A DNA stretch of 64,000 nt, taken from the NCBI RefSeq assembly GCF_019431375.1, contig NZ_CP080267.1, positions 3,103,933 to 3,167,932 on the forward strand, given 5' to 3'. Every line of letters begins with the position of its first letter. Within the stretch, counting starts at the first letter, position 1. The notes beneath the pieces are model-generated. The model ran no database searches. It saw nothing but the letters and a program-made list of their open reading frames with translations, and was not told the origin of the DNA. This DNA comes from Alcanivorax sp. Its GTDB lineage: Bacteria > Pseudomonadota > Gammaproteobacteria > Pseudomonadales > Alcanivoracaceae. Both the position numbers and the translations under genes were made by a program. Shown one piece after another: positions 25,071-33,424 of this stretch.

Positions 25071-26345
25071 ATGACCACCGACCTGGCCTTTGACCGCGAC
25101 CATCTCTGGCATCCCTACACGTCCACCTCGAAACCGCTGCCCACTTTTCCCGTGGCCAGCGCCAAAGGAGTGCGACTGACGCTGGAAGATGGCCGCGAGC
25201 TGGTGGATGGCATGTCGTCCTGGTGGGCGGCGGTGCATGGTTATAACCACCCGGTGTTGAATCAGGCGGCCAAGGATCAGATCGACCGCATGGCCCATGT
25301 GATGTTCGGTGGGCTCACCCATGAACCGGCGGTGGAGCTGGGCAAGAAGCTGGTGGCGTTGACCCCCGACCCGCTGGAGAAAGTGTTTCTGGCCGACAGT
25401 GGCTCGGTGTCCGTAGAAGTGGCGATCAAGATGGCGTTGCAGTACTGGCTCAGCCAGGGGCACACCGGCAAGGATAAACTGCTGGCCCTGCGCAATGGCT
25501 ATCACGGCGATACCTTCGGTGCCATGGCCGCCTGTGACCCGGTCAACGGCATGCACTCTCTGTTCAGCGGGGTGCTGGCCAAACACTTTTTTGCCGAGGC
25601 GCCGCAATGTTCCTACGACAGCGATTTTGATACGTCGGATCTGGATTCCATCCAACAGATGCTGGCGGATCATCATCAGGAAATTGCCGCCGTGATACTG
25701 GAGCCGGTGGTGCAGGGCGCCGGGGGCATGCGGATGTATCACCCCACCTACCTGAAAGCGGTGCGCGCCCTGTGTGATCAGTATGGCGTGTTGTTGATCT
25801 TTGACGAGATTGCCACCGGCTTTGGCCGCACCGGCAAGCTGTTTGCCCTGGAGCATGCGGATGTATGCCCGGATATCCTCTGCCTGGGCAAGGCGATTAC
25901 CGGTGGCTACATGACCCTGGCCGCCACCCTGTGTACCGGCCAGGTAGCAGCGGGAATTTGTGACGGTGAAGCCGGCGTATTGATGCACGGCCCCACCTTC
26001 ATGGGCAATCCACTGGCCTGTGCGGTAGCCAATGCCAGTATCCAGTTGCTGCTGGATTCCGGCTGGCAGGAAAAAGTGGCCGCCATCGAAGCGCAGCTCA
26101 AGGCAGAGTTGCTGCCACTCAAGGACCTGCCTGCGGTGGCGGACACCCGGGTGCTGGGTGCCATTGGCGTAATGGAAATGCAGGAACCGGTGGCCATGGA
26201 GCAGGTGCAGGCGCGGTTTGTGGAGCAGGGGGTGTGGATCCGCCCGTTCGGCAAGCTGGTCTATATCATGCCGCCGTTCGTGATCGAGCCCGAGGATCTC
26301 AGCAAGCTGACAGGTGCGATGCGGGACTTGGCCAAAACTACGTAG
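25071..26345 (+). CDS. bioA: Adenosylmethionine-8-amino-7-oxononanoate aminotransferase
   Basis: BioA, the PLP enzyme that converts 7-keto-8-aminopelargonate to 7,8-diaminopelargonate in biotin synthesis, using S-adenosylmethionine as amino donor. The 424-residue length is normal. HLWHPYTS at the N-terminus, [15 protein letters not shown], the Asp-containing [12 protein letters not shown] and the PLP lysine at residue 274 (CLGKAITGG) are present. It stands alone between two repeat elements; the other bio genes are not in this window. Confidence 0.95.
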   Translation: MTTDLAFDRDHLWHPYTSTSKPLPTFPVASAKGVRLTLEDGRELVDGMSSWWAAVHGYNHPVLNQAAKDQIDRMAHVMFGGLTHEPAVELGKKLVALTPDPLEKVFLADSGSVSVEVAIKMALQYWLSQGHTGKDKLLALRNGYHGDTFGAMAACDPVNGMHSLFSGVLAKHFFAEAPQCSYDSDFDTSDLDSIQQMLADHHQEIAAVILEPVVQGAGGMRMYHPTYLKAVRALCDQYGVLLIFDEIATGFGRTGKLFALEHADVCPDILCLGKAITGGYMTLAATLCTGQVAAGICDGEAGVLMHGPTFMGNPLACAVANASIQLLLDSGWQEKVAAIEAQLKAELLPLKDLPAVADTRVLGAIGVMEMQEPVAMEQVQARFVEQGVWIRPFGKLVYIMPPFVIEPEDLSKLTGAMRDLAKTT

Positions 26346-26349
26346 CCGC

Positions 26350-26522
26350 TGTAGGAGCTATGCTTGCATGGCGAACCTCGCGCAGCGAGGCGACAGAGCT
26401 TAACGTTTTTCGACATTCTTGCTGGAGCCTGCGGAGCTGCGCCCCCCTGACCGCCCCGGATCAAGCACAGTGAGCGATTTCCGCGCTAACGCACGGTTCG
26501 CCATGCAAGCATAGCTCCTACA
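26350..26522. repeat. GTAGGAGC-type long palindrome
   Basis: Arms of 28 bp (26350-26377 and 26495-26522), starting TGTAGGAGCTATGCTTGCAT, are near-perfect inverted copies. A smaller stem CCTCGCGCAGCGAGG lies just inside the left arm. Confidence 0.85.
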
Positions 26523-26560
26523 ATCTGCATTGTTGCGTTAGAGGCTGGCAGGGGGGGGCG

Positions 26561-26591
26561 TTGCAGCTTGCAGCTTGTAGCTTGAGGCTGC
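26561..26591. repeat. Single 7-bp-repeat arm (TTGCAGC type)
   Basis: Four 7-bp words in a row (TTGCAGC, TTGCAGC, TTGTAGC, TTGAGGC) between the palindrome above and the end of the ParA gene. No inverted partner is visible nearby. Confidence 0.7.
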
Positions 26592-26595
26592 TTTT

Positions 26596-27336
26596 TCACC
26601 GAAACCCCGGCATGGTCTGAATCAGATGCCGCTGCACCTCCAGCCATTCACCAATGCGGCGCCAGTGCTGCTGGTCATCCAGGTGGCGGGAGACGGCGGC
26701 GTCGAGGACGCCTTCGCCATTACTCATGGCCTGTACATAAAGCTGGGTGTCACGCAGGGTGACGAGGTAGGGGATTTTCAGGGTGGTAAGAAACTGCCGC
26801 AGCGAGTCGTACATGCGGGTACGGGTGCGGGTGCGGTTGGCTATCACTGCCAGCCGGCGCGGGCGATGCCGGTAGCTGGGGGCGAGCATGACTGTCTGCA
26901 GGAAGCGGGTGGTGGCACGAATATCAATGGGACTGGGTAGCACTGGTACCAGTACCACCTGCGAGAGGCGCAACAGGTGGTCCAGATGATGGGCATCCAG
27001 GCCGGCGGGAGAGTCGATAATGGTGATCGGTCCCGCCTGATCCAGTTTTTGTTGCAGACGCCCCAGTGACACAGGCTCCCCTGCCGGCCAGCCCAGCCCG
27101 TGGATGGTGGTGTCACGACGTAATTTCAGCCACTGCAGCGATGATTGCTGTGGGTCCATGTCGAGCAGGGAAACCTGCCGACCCAGGGCCTCGTAGTAAC
27201 AGGCCAGGTTGGTAGCAATGGTGGTCTTGCCGCAGCCCCCTTTGCTGTTCGCAATCAGAATGACCATGCGGGACGAGCCGGACGAACGCGGTTGGGAGCC
27301 GATCCCCTTGGCAGGGCTGTTCTGTGCGCTATTCAT
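26596..27336 (-). CDS. Orphan ParA/MinD-family ATPase
   Basis: A 246-residue deviant-Walker ATPase. After a 20-residue unstructured start come [20 protein letters not shown] (deviant Walker A with the signature Lys), [13 protein letters not shown] (A') and [15 protein letters not shown] (Walker B). No ParB, MinC/MinE or chemotaxis gene is adjacent, so it is an orphan that probably positions some cellular cargo, as do other single ParA-like proteins. The cargo is unknown. It is divergent from the DUF4124-like gene. Confidence 0.85.
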   Translation of the reverse strand: MNSAQNSPAKGIGSQPRSSGSSRMVILIANSKGGCGKTTIATNLACYYEALGRQVSLLDMDPQQSSLQWLKLRRDTTIHGLGWPAGEPVSLGRLQQKLDQAGPITIIDSPAGLDAHHLDHLLRLSQVVLVPVLPSPIDIRATTRFLQTVMLAPSYRHRPRRLAVIANRTRTRTRMYDSLRQFLTTLKIPYLVTLRDTQLYVQAMSNGEGVLDAAVSRHLDDQQHWRRIGEWLEVQRHLIQTMPGFR

Positions 27337-27538
27337 GCCGTGTCTTATTCGTTTTTTTGCGTGGGATTGTACCCGGCGGTTTGAGTGGCGCGATCACTGT
27401 CAGAATAAAAGGTGATGCTGCTCACAAAACCAACACTACCGCAAAATAAGGCGCATGGATGTAATTTGTGATGTTATTTTGCTCTTGCTGGGAACTGAAT
27501 CCTGTGAAGGCGGCTCAGTAAAGGGGGGAGAGAGTATC

Positions 27539-27877
27539 ATGCGTTACTTGTTGATTATCATTGCGTTGCTGGCGATTGTGTTGGCCGTGCTGTTTAACGT
27601 GCCACTGGGTGGTGACAAGCCGTTGCTGGACTGGCAGCACGTGGAGCAGAACTGGCAGCAGCCAGAGCGGTTGCTGGACCGCGAGATTTCTCCCTGGATG
27701 GAGGAAAACCGGGAAAGCGCAGAGATGTATCGCTGGCGTGACCCCCAGGGAAACTGGCAGTATGGCCAGATTCCGCCGCCCGGTGTGCAGGCGGAACCCG
27801 TTACCGTAAAAGCTCCGAACACCATCACCGCTGAGGAAATGCGCGGTGGCGGCGGGGTGGAGCAACAACAACAGTAG
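27539..27877 (+). CDS. DUF4124-like membrane-anchored protein
   Basis: A 112-residue protein with one N-terminal helix (residues 3-22, YLLIIIALLAIVLAVLFNVP) and a periplasmic part containing MYRWRDPQGNWQYGQIPPPG, the core of DUF4124 domains. The ATG at 27539 follows GGGGGGAGAG. The Gln-rich tail (VEQQQQ) is probably flexible. It is 16 bases before the FKBP lipoprotein gene, so likely co-transcribed. Function unknown. Confidence 0.72.
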   Translation: MRYLLIIIALLAIVLAVLFNVPLGGDKPLLDWQHVEQNWQQPERLLDREISPWMEENRESAEMYRWRDPQGNWQYGQIPPPGVQAEPVTVKAPNTITAEEMRGGGGVEQQQQ

Positions 27878-27893
27878 GCCAATTGGAGGCAGA

Positions 27894-28592
27894 ATGAAGA
27901 AATTGGGAATCGTGCTGGCGGGGACTGTCCTGCTGGCAGCATGTGGTCAGGAAAGCGCGGAATTGAAAAGTGATGACCAGAAAGCGTCCTACGCGCTGGG
28001 TTTCCGCAGTGCGGAGCAGATGCGCAGCCTGGAAAACCTGGATCTGGAAGCCATGGTGGCGGGCCTGCGTGACGGCTTTGCCGAAGACGGCAAATCCCAG
28101 CTGGGTGATGAAGATCTGGATCAGCTGATTCGTGATTTCCAGGGCCGCATGATTGAAGCCCAGCAGAAGAAGATGGAAGAAGCTGCCGGCAATAACCTGG
28201 AAGCCAGCGAGAAGTTCCTGGCCGAGAATGCCGAGCGCGATGGCGTTACTGTTACCGATAGCGGCCTGCAGTACGAAGTACTGGCATCCGGTGAAGAAGG
28301 TGGTGCATCCCCGACCCTGGAAGACACCGTGGAAGTGCACTACCACGGCACCCTGCCGGACGGCACCGTCTTCGACAGCTCCGTAGAGCGCGGTCAGCCG
28401 GCCAGCTTCGGTCTGCAGCATATCATTCCGGCCTGGCAGGAAGCGCTGCCAATGATGAAGGAAGGCGACAAGTGGAAAGTCGTGGTTCCGCCGTCTCTGG
28501 GCTATGGCGAGCAGGGCGCTGGTGGAGATATCGGCCCCAACCAGGCACTGATCTTCGAGATCGAACTGCTGGACGTGAAAGGCAGCGAATGA
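27894..28592 (+). CDS. FKBP-type peptidyl-prolyl isomerase lipoprotein (FkpA/Mip-like)
   Basis: A 232-residue prolyl isomerase. The signal ends LLAAC, so it is lipid-anchored. A helical FKBP_N dimerisation domain (about residues 30-115, beginning DQKASYALGFRSAEQM) precedes the FKBP domain (about 125-228; VEVHYHGTLPDGTVFDSS, and PSLGYGEQGAGGDIGPNQALIFEIEL read in two parts). It should assist folding of envelope proteins. The ATG has TTGGAGG in front, and a strong terminator follows. Confidence 0.9.
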   Translation: MKKLGIVLAGTVLLAACGQESAELKSDDQKASYALGFRSAEQMRSLENLDLEAMVAGLRDGFAEDGKSQLGDEDLDQLIRDFQGRMIEAQQKKMEEAAGNNLEASEKFLAENAERDGVTVTDSGLQYEVLASGEEGGASPTLEDTVEVHYHGTLPDGTVFDSSVERGQPASFGLQHIIPAWQEALPMMKEGDKWKVVVPPSLGYGEQGAGGDIGPNQALIFEIELLDVKGSE

Positions 28593-28639
28593 AGCAGACT
28601 CGTCGACGAGGAATAAATCCCGTCGTCACACGCTTCAAC

Positions 28640-28667
28640 AAAAAGGGCGCCTTAGGGCGCCTTTTTT
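28640..28667 (+). terminator. Rho-independent terminator after FKBP gene
   Basis: AAAAAG-GGCGCC-TTAG-GGCGCC-TTTTTT: a GC-rich stem extended by A/T pairs and a T run, 48 bp after the stop. Confidence 0.88.
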
Positions 28668-28669
28668 GT

Positions 28670-28870
28670 ACGAGCTATGAGGTACGAGCTACGAGCTACG
28701 AGCTACGAGCTACGAGCTACGAGCTACGAGCTACGAGCTACGAGCTACGAGCTACGAGCTACGAGCTACGAGCTACGCTCATTGGGATAGGAAAATTCGA
28801 AAAGTTCCCTGTTCTATCGCTTCGTCTTTTCCATGTTTTACTCGCAGCTTGAAGCTCGTGGCTAGCTGCT
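28670..28870. repeat. ACGAGCT heptamer array with degenerate inverted arm
   Basis: From 28670 to 28774 there are 15 consecutive 7-bp units: ACGAGCT, the variant ATGAGGT, then 13 perfect ACGAGCT copies. After a 65-bp spacer the end (about 28839-28870) is a degraded inverse with the same 7-bp period (CTCGCAG, CTTGAAG, CTCGTGG). No spacers or protein-coding potential are evident. Confidence 0.9.
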
Positions 28871-28874
28871 GTGT

Positions 28875-29360
28875 TCAATGCGTCGCCTGCTGCCGCGGCG
28901 GTTCCTGTTGATGGATGCTGAGAATCAACTGGTCTTCCAAGGCAAAACGTTCCTCCAGCGTCTGCATCAGCAGGGCAATCCGTTCCGGTAGCTGATCCCG
29001 TTGCACCAGCCATTGTTCCGGCCGTTGGAAGTCCTCGTTGAAGGCCAGGGCTTCGTCGGTGGAATTGTCCAGTTGCTGGAGAATCTGCCGGGTGAGTGCG
29101 GGGTTGTCGCGCTGGAAATGGCGGGCCTCATTGACCAGCTCCCGGTACACCTCGAAGTAGCCAGCACTGATGTAATCCATCAGCAGCTGGCAGAAATGTT
29201 GTACCTGCTTCTGCAATGGCTGACGGTGATCGGACAGGCCTTTCAGGCCCTGCAGGGTGCACAGCAGCACAATCAGTTGCCGACGTTCATCCAGCCAGGC
29301 CTGTACCAGCGCTTCAATACGCTGCCACTGGGCCAGTGCTGCGGAATGGGAGCTTGCCAT
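28875..29360 (-). CDS. rsd: Rsd/AlgQ-family sigma-70 regulator
   Basis: A 161-residue all-helical protein of the Rsd/AlgQ family, which binds the housekeeping sigma factor region 4 and so shifts RNA polymerase toward alternative sigma factors. WLDERRQLIVLLCTL near the start and HFCQLLMDYISAGYFEVY (about residues 55-72) are the family core. The ATG has an excellent AAGGAGG site. It is monocistronic, and its 3' end abuts the ACGAGCT repeat element. Confidence 0.85.
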   Translation of the reverse strand: MASSHSAALAQWQRIEALVQAWLDERRQLIVLLCTLQGLKGLSDHRQPLQKQVQHFCQLLMDYISAGYFEVYRELVNEARHFQRDNPALTRQILQQLDNSTDEALAFNEDFQRPEQWLVQRDQLPERIALLMQTLEERFALEDQLILSIHQQEPPRQQATH

Positions 29361-29566
29361 GGTTCCTCCTTGGAGTGCCCGTTGACGATTGTCTTGTTGG
29401 GCTATCGAGCCTAGAACCGGCGGGAGTGTGCTGGCAATGGGGCAAACCGGCGTGAATCCTGGTCAGCCGGAAAAAGTACGCTATCTCAGCCACTTGTCGC
29501 TAAAGACAAATTTCTTCTAATAACAGGTCTTTTAGAACGGTTGCCTGTCGTGTGCTGCCAGTCACG

Positions 29567-30292
29567 TCAAAGATACTGGGCCACCCAGGGCCATAGCCAG
29601 GGCAGGGCCAATGCCGTGACCAGCCCGCACAAACCCAGGGCAAGGCCGGCGAAGGCGCCCGCTTTCTCGCCGTATTCGAAGGCCCGGGCGGTGCCGATGG
29701 CGTGGGCCACCAGCCCCAGGGCAAAGCCCTTGATGCGGTGATCGGTGACCTTGAGCAGGCGGAAGATGGGGCCGGCGGCCAGCGCGCCGACGATGCCGGT
29801 GATGGCCACCGCACCGGCGGCCAGGGACACGTAGCCGCCGGTGGATTGCACCACCTCCACGGCAATCGGGGTGGTGATGGACTTGGGCGCCAGCGAGCCC
29901 ACCACCTCGGGGGGCGCGCCCAGCCACCAGGCCAGCCCCACGGCAATAGCGGCGGAGATAAAGGCCCCCAGCACAGTGGCGATCAGGATCGGCGTGAGCA
30001 CGCTGCGTACCGTGTGTAGCTGCCGGTACAGGGGCCATGCCAGGGCCACGGTGGCGGGGCCCAGCAGGAAGGAGATCAGGGTGGTCTGGTCCCGGTATTC
30101 CTGGTAATCCACGCCCACCAGCGGGAGCACGATAATCACCGGGATCGACGCCACCAGAAAGGGGTGAAACAGGGGCAGGCTGTTGCTGCGACCGTATACC
30201 CACAGGGCAAAGCGGTAGCTGACCAGGGTCAGCAGGATACCGAACAAGGGGGTGTGCACCAGGCTGGCCAGGCTGTCGAGTTTATCGACCAT
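29567..30292 (-). CDS. LrgB/CidB-family membrane protein
   Basis: A 241-residue LrgB/YohK-type protein with about 7 hydrophobic helices. The conserved LGPATVALAWPLY and LAPKSITTPIAVEV motifs are present. Family members are proposed to pair with LrgA/CidA proteins in control of autolysis or in transport of small acids such as glycolate or pyruvate. The ATG at 30292 overlaps the end of the LrgA-like gene by 11 bases, so translation is coupled. A longer start at 30316 is possible. Confidence 0.86.
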   Translation of the reverse strand: MVDKLDSLASLVHTPLFGILLTLVSYRFALWVYGRSNSLPLFHPFLVASIPVIIVLPLVGVDYQEYRDQTTLISFLLGPATVALAWPLYRQLHTVRSVLTPILIATVLGAFISAAIAVGLAWWLGAPPEVVGSLAPKSITTPIAVEVVQSTGGYVSLAAGAVAITGIVGALAAGPIFRLLKVTDHRIKGFALGLVAHAIGTARAFEYGEKAGAFAGLALGLCGLVTALALPWLWPWVAQYL

Positions 30293-30653
30293 GGCTGTCC
30301 CCCGGGGATTCGCCATGCTTGCCGCCGAGCAGTTTCTTCAGCATCAGGGTCACCAGTACCAGGCTGAGTAGAGTACCCAGCACCACGGCCACGCCCAGCG
30401 CCAGCGCATAGTCTTCGTAGCGATGCCACTGCAGCACGATGCCCACCCCCAGCGGGAAGATCAGCAGGCTGATGTGCTTGATCAGGGCGCCGGCGGCGGG
30501 GGCCACCCGCTGGCTGAAGGGGGCATTGAGCAACAGCGCGAGCAACAGCAGCACCATACCCACCACGGAAGCGGGTAGCGGAATGCCGGTGAGGCGGATT
30601 ACCACCTCACCGAGGAACTGGAAAAACAGCAGAATCAGCAGGCCGTCGATCAT
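30282..30653 (-). CDS. LrgA/CidA-family membrane protein
   Basis: A 123-residue protein with four hydrophobic helices, of the holin-like LrgA/CidA family (LLFFQFLGEVVIRLTGIPLP and the following PASVVGMVLLL are diagnostic). It lies directly upstream of, and overlaps, its LrgB partner, and 7 bases after dsbB in the same direction. Whether it acts as a holin or as part of a carboxylate transporter cannot be told. Confidence 0.86.
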   Translation of the reverse strand: MIDGLLILLFFQFLGEVVIRLTGIPLPASVVGMVLLLLALLLNAPFSQRVAPAAGALIKHISLLIFPLGVGIVLQWHRYEDYALALGVAVVLGTLLSLVLVTLMLKKLLGGKHGESPGDSHGR

Positions 30654-30660
30654 GACGTAC

Positions 30661-31167
30661 TCAGCGTGTGGGGAGCGGACGGAACAGCTGTATCAGGGCG
30701 ACCAGCAGTAGGCCGGAAAATACCACCAGGGACCAGGCCGGCAGGCTCAGACCCAGGAAGGACCAGTCCATTTCCGCGCATTCCCCGGAGCCGGCCAGCA
30801 CTTCCTGGATCACGCTCTGCAAGGGGAACACATCCAACATGTAGTTGAGGCCGGGCCCACAGGCGGGCACCTGATCCGGCGGCAGGTTCTGCAGCCAGAT
30901 ATGACGGATGGAGACGGCGCCGCCGGCAATCGCTGCCAGCCCGGTGAACGCCCCGTAAATACGCACCCCGGTACGCCCGGGACCATGCAAGGCGGCAATC
31001 AGCAGAATCAGGGCGGCGGCGATTACGCCGATGCGCTGAAAGATACACAGCGGGCAGGGCTCAAGGCCGTCCGCGTGTTGCAGATAAAGGGCGCCGGCCA
31101 TGGCGGCAATACAGGCCAGCAGGGCAAGCAGATTAAGCTGACGGGGTGCGGGGATCAGGGACGACAT
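30661..31167 (-). CDS. dsbB: Disulfide bond formation protein B
   Basis: A 168-residue inner-membrane quinone reductase that re-oxidises DsbA. Four helices are visible, with the two periplasmic Cys pairs in place: Cys38-Cys41 in [10 protein letters not shown] and Cys103/Cys130 in the second loop. A short spacer (7 bp) to the lrgA-type gene suggests one transcript. No dsbA is nearby. Confidence 0.93.
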   Translation of the reverse strand: MSSLIPAPRQLNLLALLACIAAMAGALYLQHADGLEPCPLCIFQRIGVIAAALILLIAALHGPGRTGVRIYGAFTGLAAIAGGAVSIRHIWLQNLPPDQVPACGPGLNYMLDVFPLQSVIQEVLAGSGECAEMDWSFLGLSLPAWSLVVFSGLLLVALIQLFRPLPTR

Positions 31168-31267
31168 GGGCCACTCTTTTCGTCGGGGACCGGCGAAGGG
31201 TAGGCAAAAGCGGGGTTGGCGGCAACCATCCGGGGATAGAAAGCCGGCGGGTAGCAGAGTCTTTGCT

Positions 31268-31295
31268 GTTGGAATCTTGCTTGCAAGGCTCCAAC
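31268..31295. repeat. TTGGAGC-type hairpin
   Basis: GTTGGAATCTTGC and its near inverse (GCAAGGCTCCAAC) form a 13-bp imperfect stem just past the RMF-like stop. It may serve as that gene's terminator. Confidence 0.7.
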
Positions 31296-31302
31296 AGGTG
31301 GA

Positions 31303-31494
31303 TCAGGCCTGCCGGGCATCCTGCTCCTGCAGGTTGCGATCATGCCAGGCCTGGATGCCCGCTTCCCACCCCTGAAACCACCACTCTGCCAGGGCATCAT
31401 CGGCGGAATAAGGACAGCGATTGTTGTCGCCTCCACCCATGCCCCACATACATCCTTGGTTGTAGGCCTTTTCGCACTGATCGCGATCTGCCAT
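31303..31494 (-). CDS. Ribosome modulation factor-like small protein
   Basis: A 63-residue protein that aligns by eye with RMF, the factor that dimerises and silences ribosomes in stationary phase: EKAYNQG...G..G.....CPYS.......WW.QGWEAG against the E. coli ERAHQRG...CPY...W..GW pattern. It is more acidic and has extra Cys residues (four in all), unlike basic E. coli RMF, so ribosome binding is uncertain. The ATG at 31494 has GGGGAG 8 bases upstream. It stands alone between dsbB and gshA. Confidence 0.68.
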   Translation of the reverse strand: MADRDQCEKAYNQGCMWGMGGGDNNRCPYSADDALAEWWFQGWEAGIQAWHDRNLQEQDARQA

Positions 31495-31668
31495 TGCGAC
31501 ACTCCCCAACTGGTTAGTTCGAGACTATCACCGCAGGCCGCGCTGCATAGGGACAGAGCTCGTGTTTTTGTTGTGAAATTGCAGAGAAAGAGGATCGGTG
31601 GGTACGGTTGAGACGCAGTGCACAGTGGCTTTGTGATAGCAGCATCAAGGTTTCAGGAAACTGGCTTT

Positions 31669-31723
31669 ACCACAGAGGGCAAAGAGCACACCGAGGAAAA
31701 CCTTGTCTCGTGCCCTCTGTGGT
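31669..31723. repeat. ACCACAGAG palindrome
   Basis: ACCACAGAGGGC and GCCCTCTGTGGT are perfect 12-bp inverted arms around a 31-bp loop holding AAAGAGCACACCGAGGAAAA. The same family appears inside the larger palindrome at 11090-11154. The rest of this 276-bp spacer shows no gene. Confidence 0.85.
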
Positions 31724-31770
31724 GAAAATGCCTTTTGCGGCCTGAATCACTCTCGTGGTTGGCCGGGGCG

Positions 31771-33327
31771 TCAGTCGCGGAAGTAATCCGCCAGGTAATC
31801 CTCGAAGCTCTGGGTTTCCGCGTTTTCCCAGTGGCGTTGCTCGGTGAGGCTGTGTTCGGCCAATTGTTCCAAGCGCTGGTTGGTGTCGTCGCAGCGCTGG
31901 CGTGACAGGAAGTGATCCCGGTGGGCCAGAGCCTGGTTCATGGCGAACTGGAAGAAACTCTGCTGACGGCTTTCCAGTTTTTCCAGAATGCGGGCGGACG
32001 GGGTGGTCTCCGGGTTGTCCACTTTTTCCTGCTGGCGGGCCAGGGCATCGCTGTAGTTATTGCCGCCGTGGGTGCGGTCAAACAGTTCGGCGATGGGCTG
32101 CATCTGCTGCAGTTTTTCTGTTGCCCAGTCTTTCAGTGATATGGCCTTGCCCCAGTTGCACAGCTCGGTGGCGGTGTCGCGCCCCTCGTAGACCACCTTG
32201 CGCAGGTTTTCCTTGCTGGCATGCAGGTCACATTTTTCCAGTTGCGGGGATTCGCGCAGCAGGCAGTAGGTGGCAAACAGGTCCAGGAAACGGATTTCCT
32301 GCTGGTTGATCCCCACTGGCTCGAACGGGTTCAGATCCAGGGCGCGAATCTCGATATATTCCACGCCGCGCTTCTGCAGGGCGGTGGTGGGGCGCTCACC
32401 CTTGTTGATGGTGCGCTTGGGACGGATCGAGGAGTAGTACTCGTTCTCGATCTGCAGAATATTGGCATTGAGCTGGCGATAATCGTCGCCCACTTTCACA
32501 CCGATCTTTTCATAGGCCGGTTCTGGTGTCTTGATGGCGTGGGTGAGAGTGGCTACGTACTCGTCCAGATTGTTGTAGCTGATTGCCAGCGACGACTGGG
32601 CATTGTTCTGGTAGCCCAGATCGCTCATGCGCAGGCTGGTGGCGTTGGGCTTGAACAGGGTGTGGTCAAAGGTGTCCAGCTGGTGTTCGCGGCCCGCCAG
32701 GAAAGATTTACACAGGGCTGGTGAGGCGCCGAACAGGTATACCAGCAGCCAGGAGTAACGCTGGAAGTTGCGGGTCAGATCAAAGTAGCGTTTGGAGATG
32801 TAATCCTGCAGGGGGCCACTTTCTCCCTCCAGCACCTGGTTCAGTTTCCAGAACTCTTCCGGGTAGGAAAAGTTGTAGTGAATGCCGGCAATAGTCTGCA
32901 TCTTGCGGCCATAGCGGTGGCCGAGACCCTCCCGGTAAACGCTCTTCATGCGACCCACGTTGGAGCTGCCGTACTGTGCCACCGGCACGTCGGCATCGTT
33001 GCTGATCATGCACGGCATGGAGTTCACCCACAGCACCTCGTCACCGATATGGCTGTACACGTAGCGGTGTAGCTGCTCGAGAAATTCCAGCGGCTTGTGC
33101 AGCTCGGTGCTGGGCGGAGTAATGAACTCCAGCAGTGCTTCGGAGTAGTCCGTGGTGATATAGGGGTGGGTCAGGGCGGAGCCCAGTGCTGCCGGGTGCG
33201 GCGTCTGCGCCAGAGTACCGTCGGTAGTAATGCGCAGGCTTTCTTTTTCGATGCCGCGGCGGATACCCGCCAGGGTGGCGGCGGCGTCTGAGTCCAGCAG
33301 GGCGTGAATACGCTGTTCAAGTTTCAT
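31771..33327 (-). CDS. gshA: Glutamate-cysteine ligase
   Basis: The 518-residue gamma-glutamylcysteine synthetase of the proteobacterial type, first step of glutathione synthesis (ATP-dependent joining of Glu and Cys). The length equals E. coli GshA. GIEKESLRIT near residue 24, HPYITTDYSEALLEFITP and GVEYIEIRALDLNPF are diagnostic for the substrate and metal sites. The start at 33327 (MKLEQRIHALL) is chosen over an upstream in-frame start at 33387. Confidence 0.94.
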   Translation of the reverse strand: MKLEQRIHALLDSDAAATLAGIRRGIEKESLRITTDGTLAQTPHPAALGSALTHPYITTDYSEALLEFITPPSTELHKPLEFLEQLHRYVYSHIGDEVLWVNSMPCMISNDADVPVAQYGSSNVGRMKSVYREGLGHRYGRKMQTIAGIHYNFSYPEEFWKLNQVLEGESGPLQDYISKRYFDLTRNFQRYSWLLVYLFGASPALCKSFLAGREHQLDTFDHTLFKPNATSLRMSDLGYQNNAQSSLAISYNNLDEYVATLTHAIKTPEPAYEKIGVKVGDDYRQLNANILQIENEYYSSIRPKRTINKGERPTTALQKRGVEYIEIRALDLNPFEPVGINQQEIRFLDLFATYCLLRESPQLEKCDLHASKENLRKVVYEGRDTATELCNWGKAISLKDWATEKLQQMQPIAELFDRTHGGNNYSDALARQQEKVDNPETTPSARILEKLESRQQSFFQFAMNQALAHRDHFLSRQRCDDTNQRLEQLAEHSLTEQRHWENAETQSFEDYLADYFRD

Positions 33328-33424
33328 GGTTTGGCCCTGTCGAATCGCCGGGCGAGCCCGGCGACGGGTGTGACGGAAATCCGACAATCATGGGGCAGTA
33401 GAATGACAGAGAGAAGTCACCGGG

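Noticed and set aside
28670..28774. CRISPR-like array
   Set aside because: Repeats are 7 bp and contiguous, with no spacers and no cas genes.
28472..28852. 126-codon frame running through the ACGAGCT array
   Set aside because: It starts inside the FKBP gene in the wrong frame, and its repeated protein part (ATSYELR) is only the translation of the DNA repeat.
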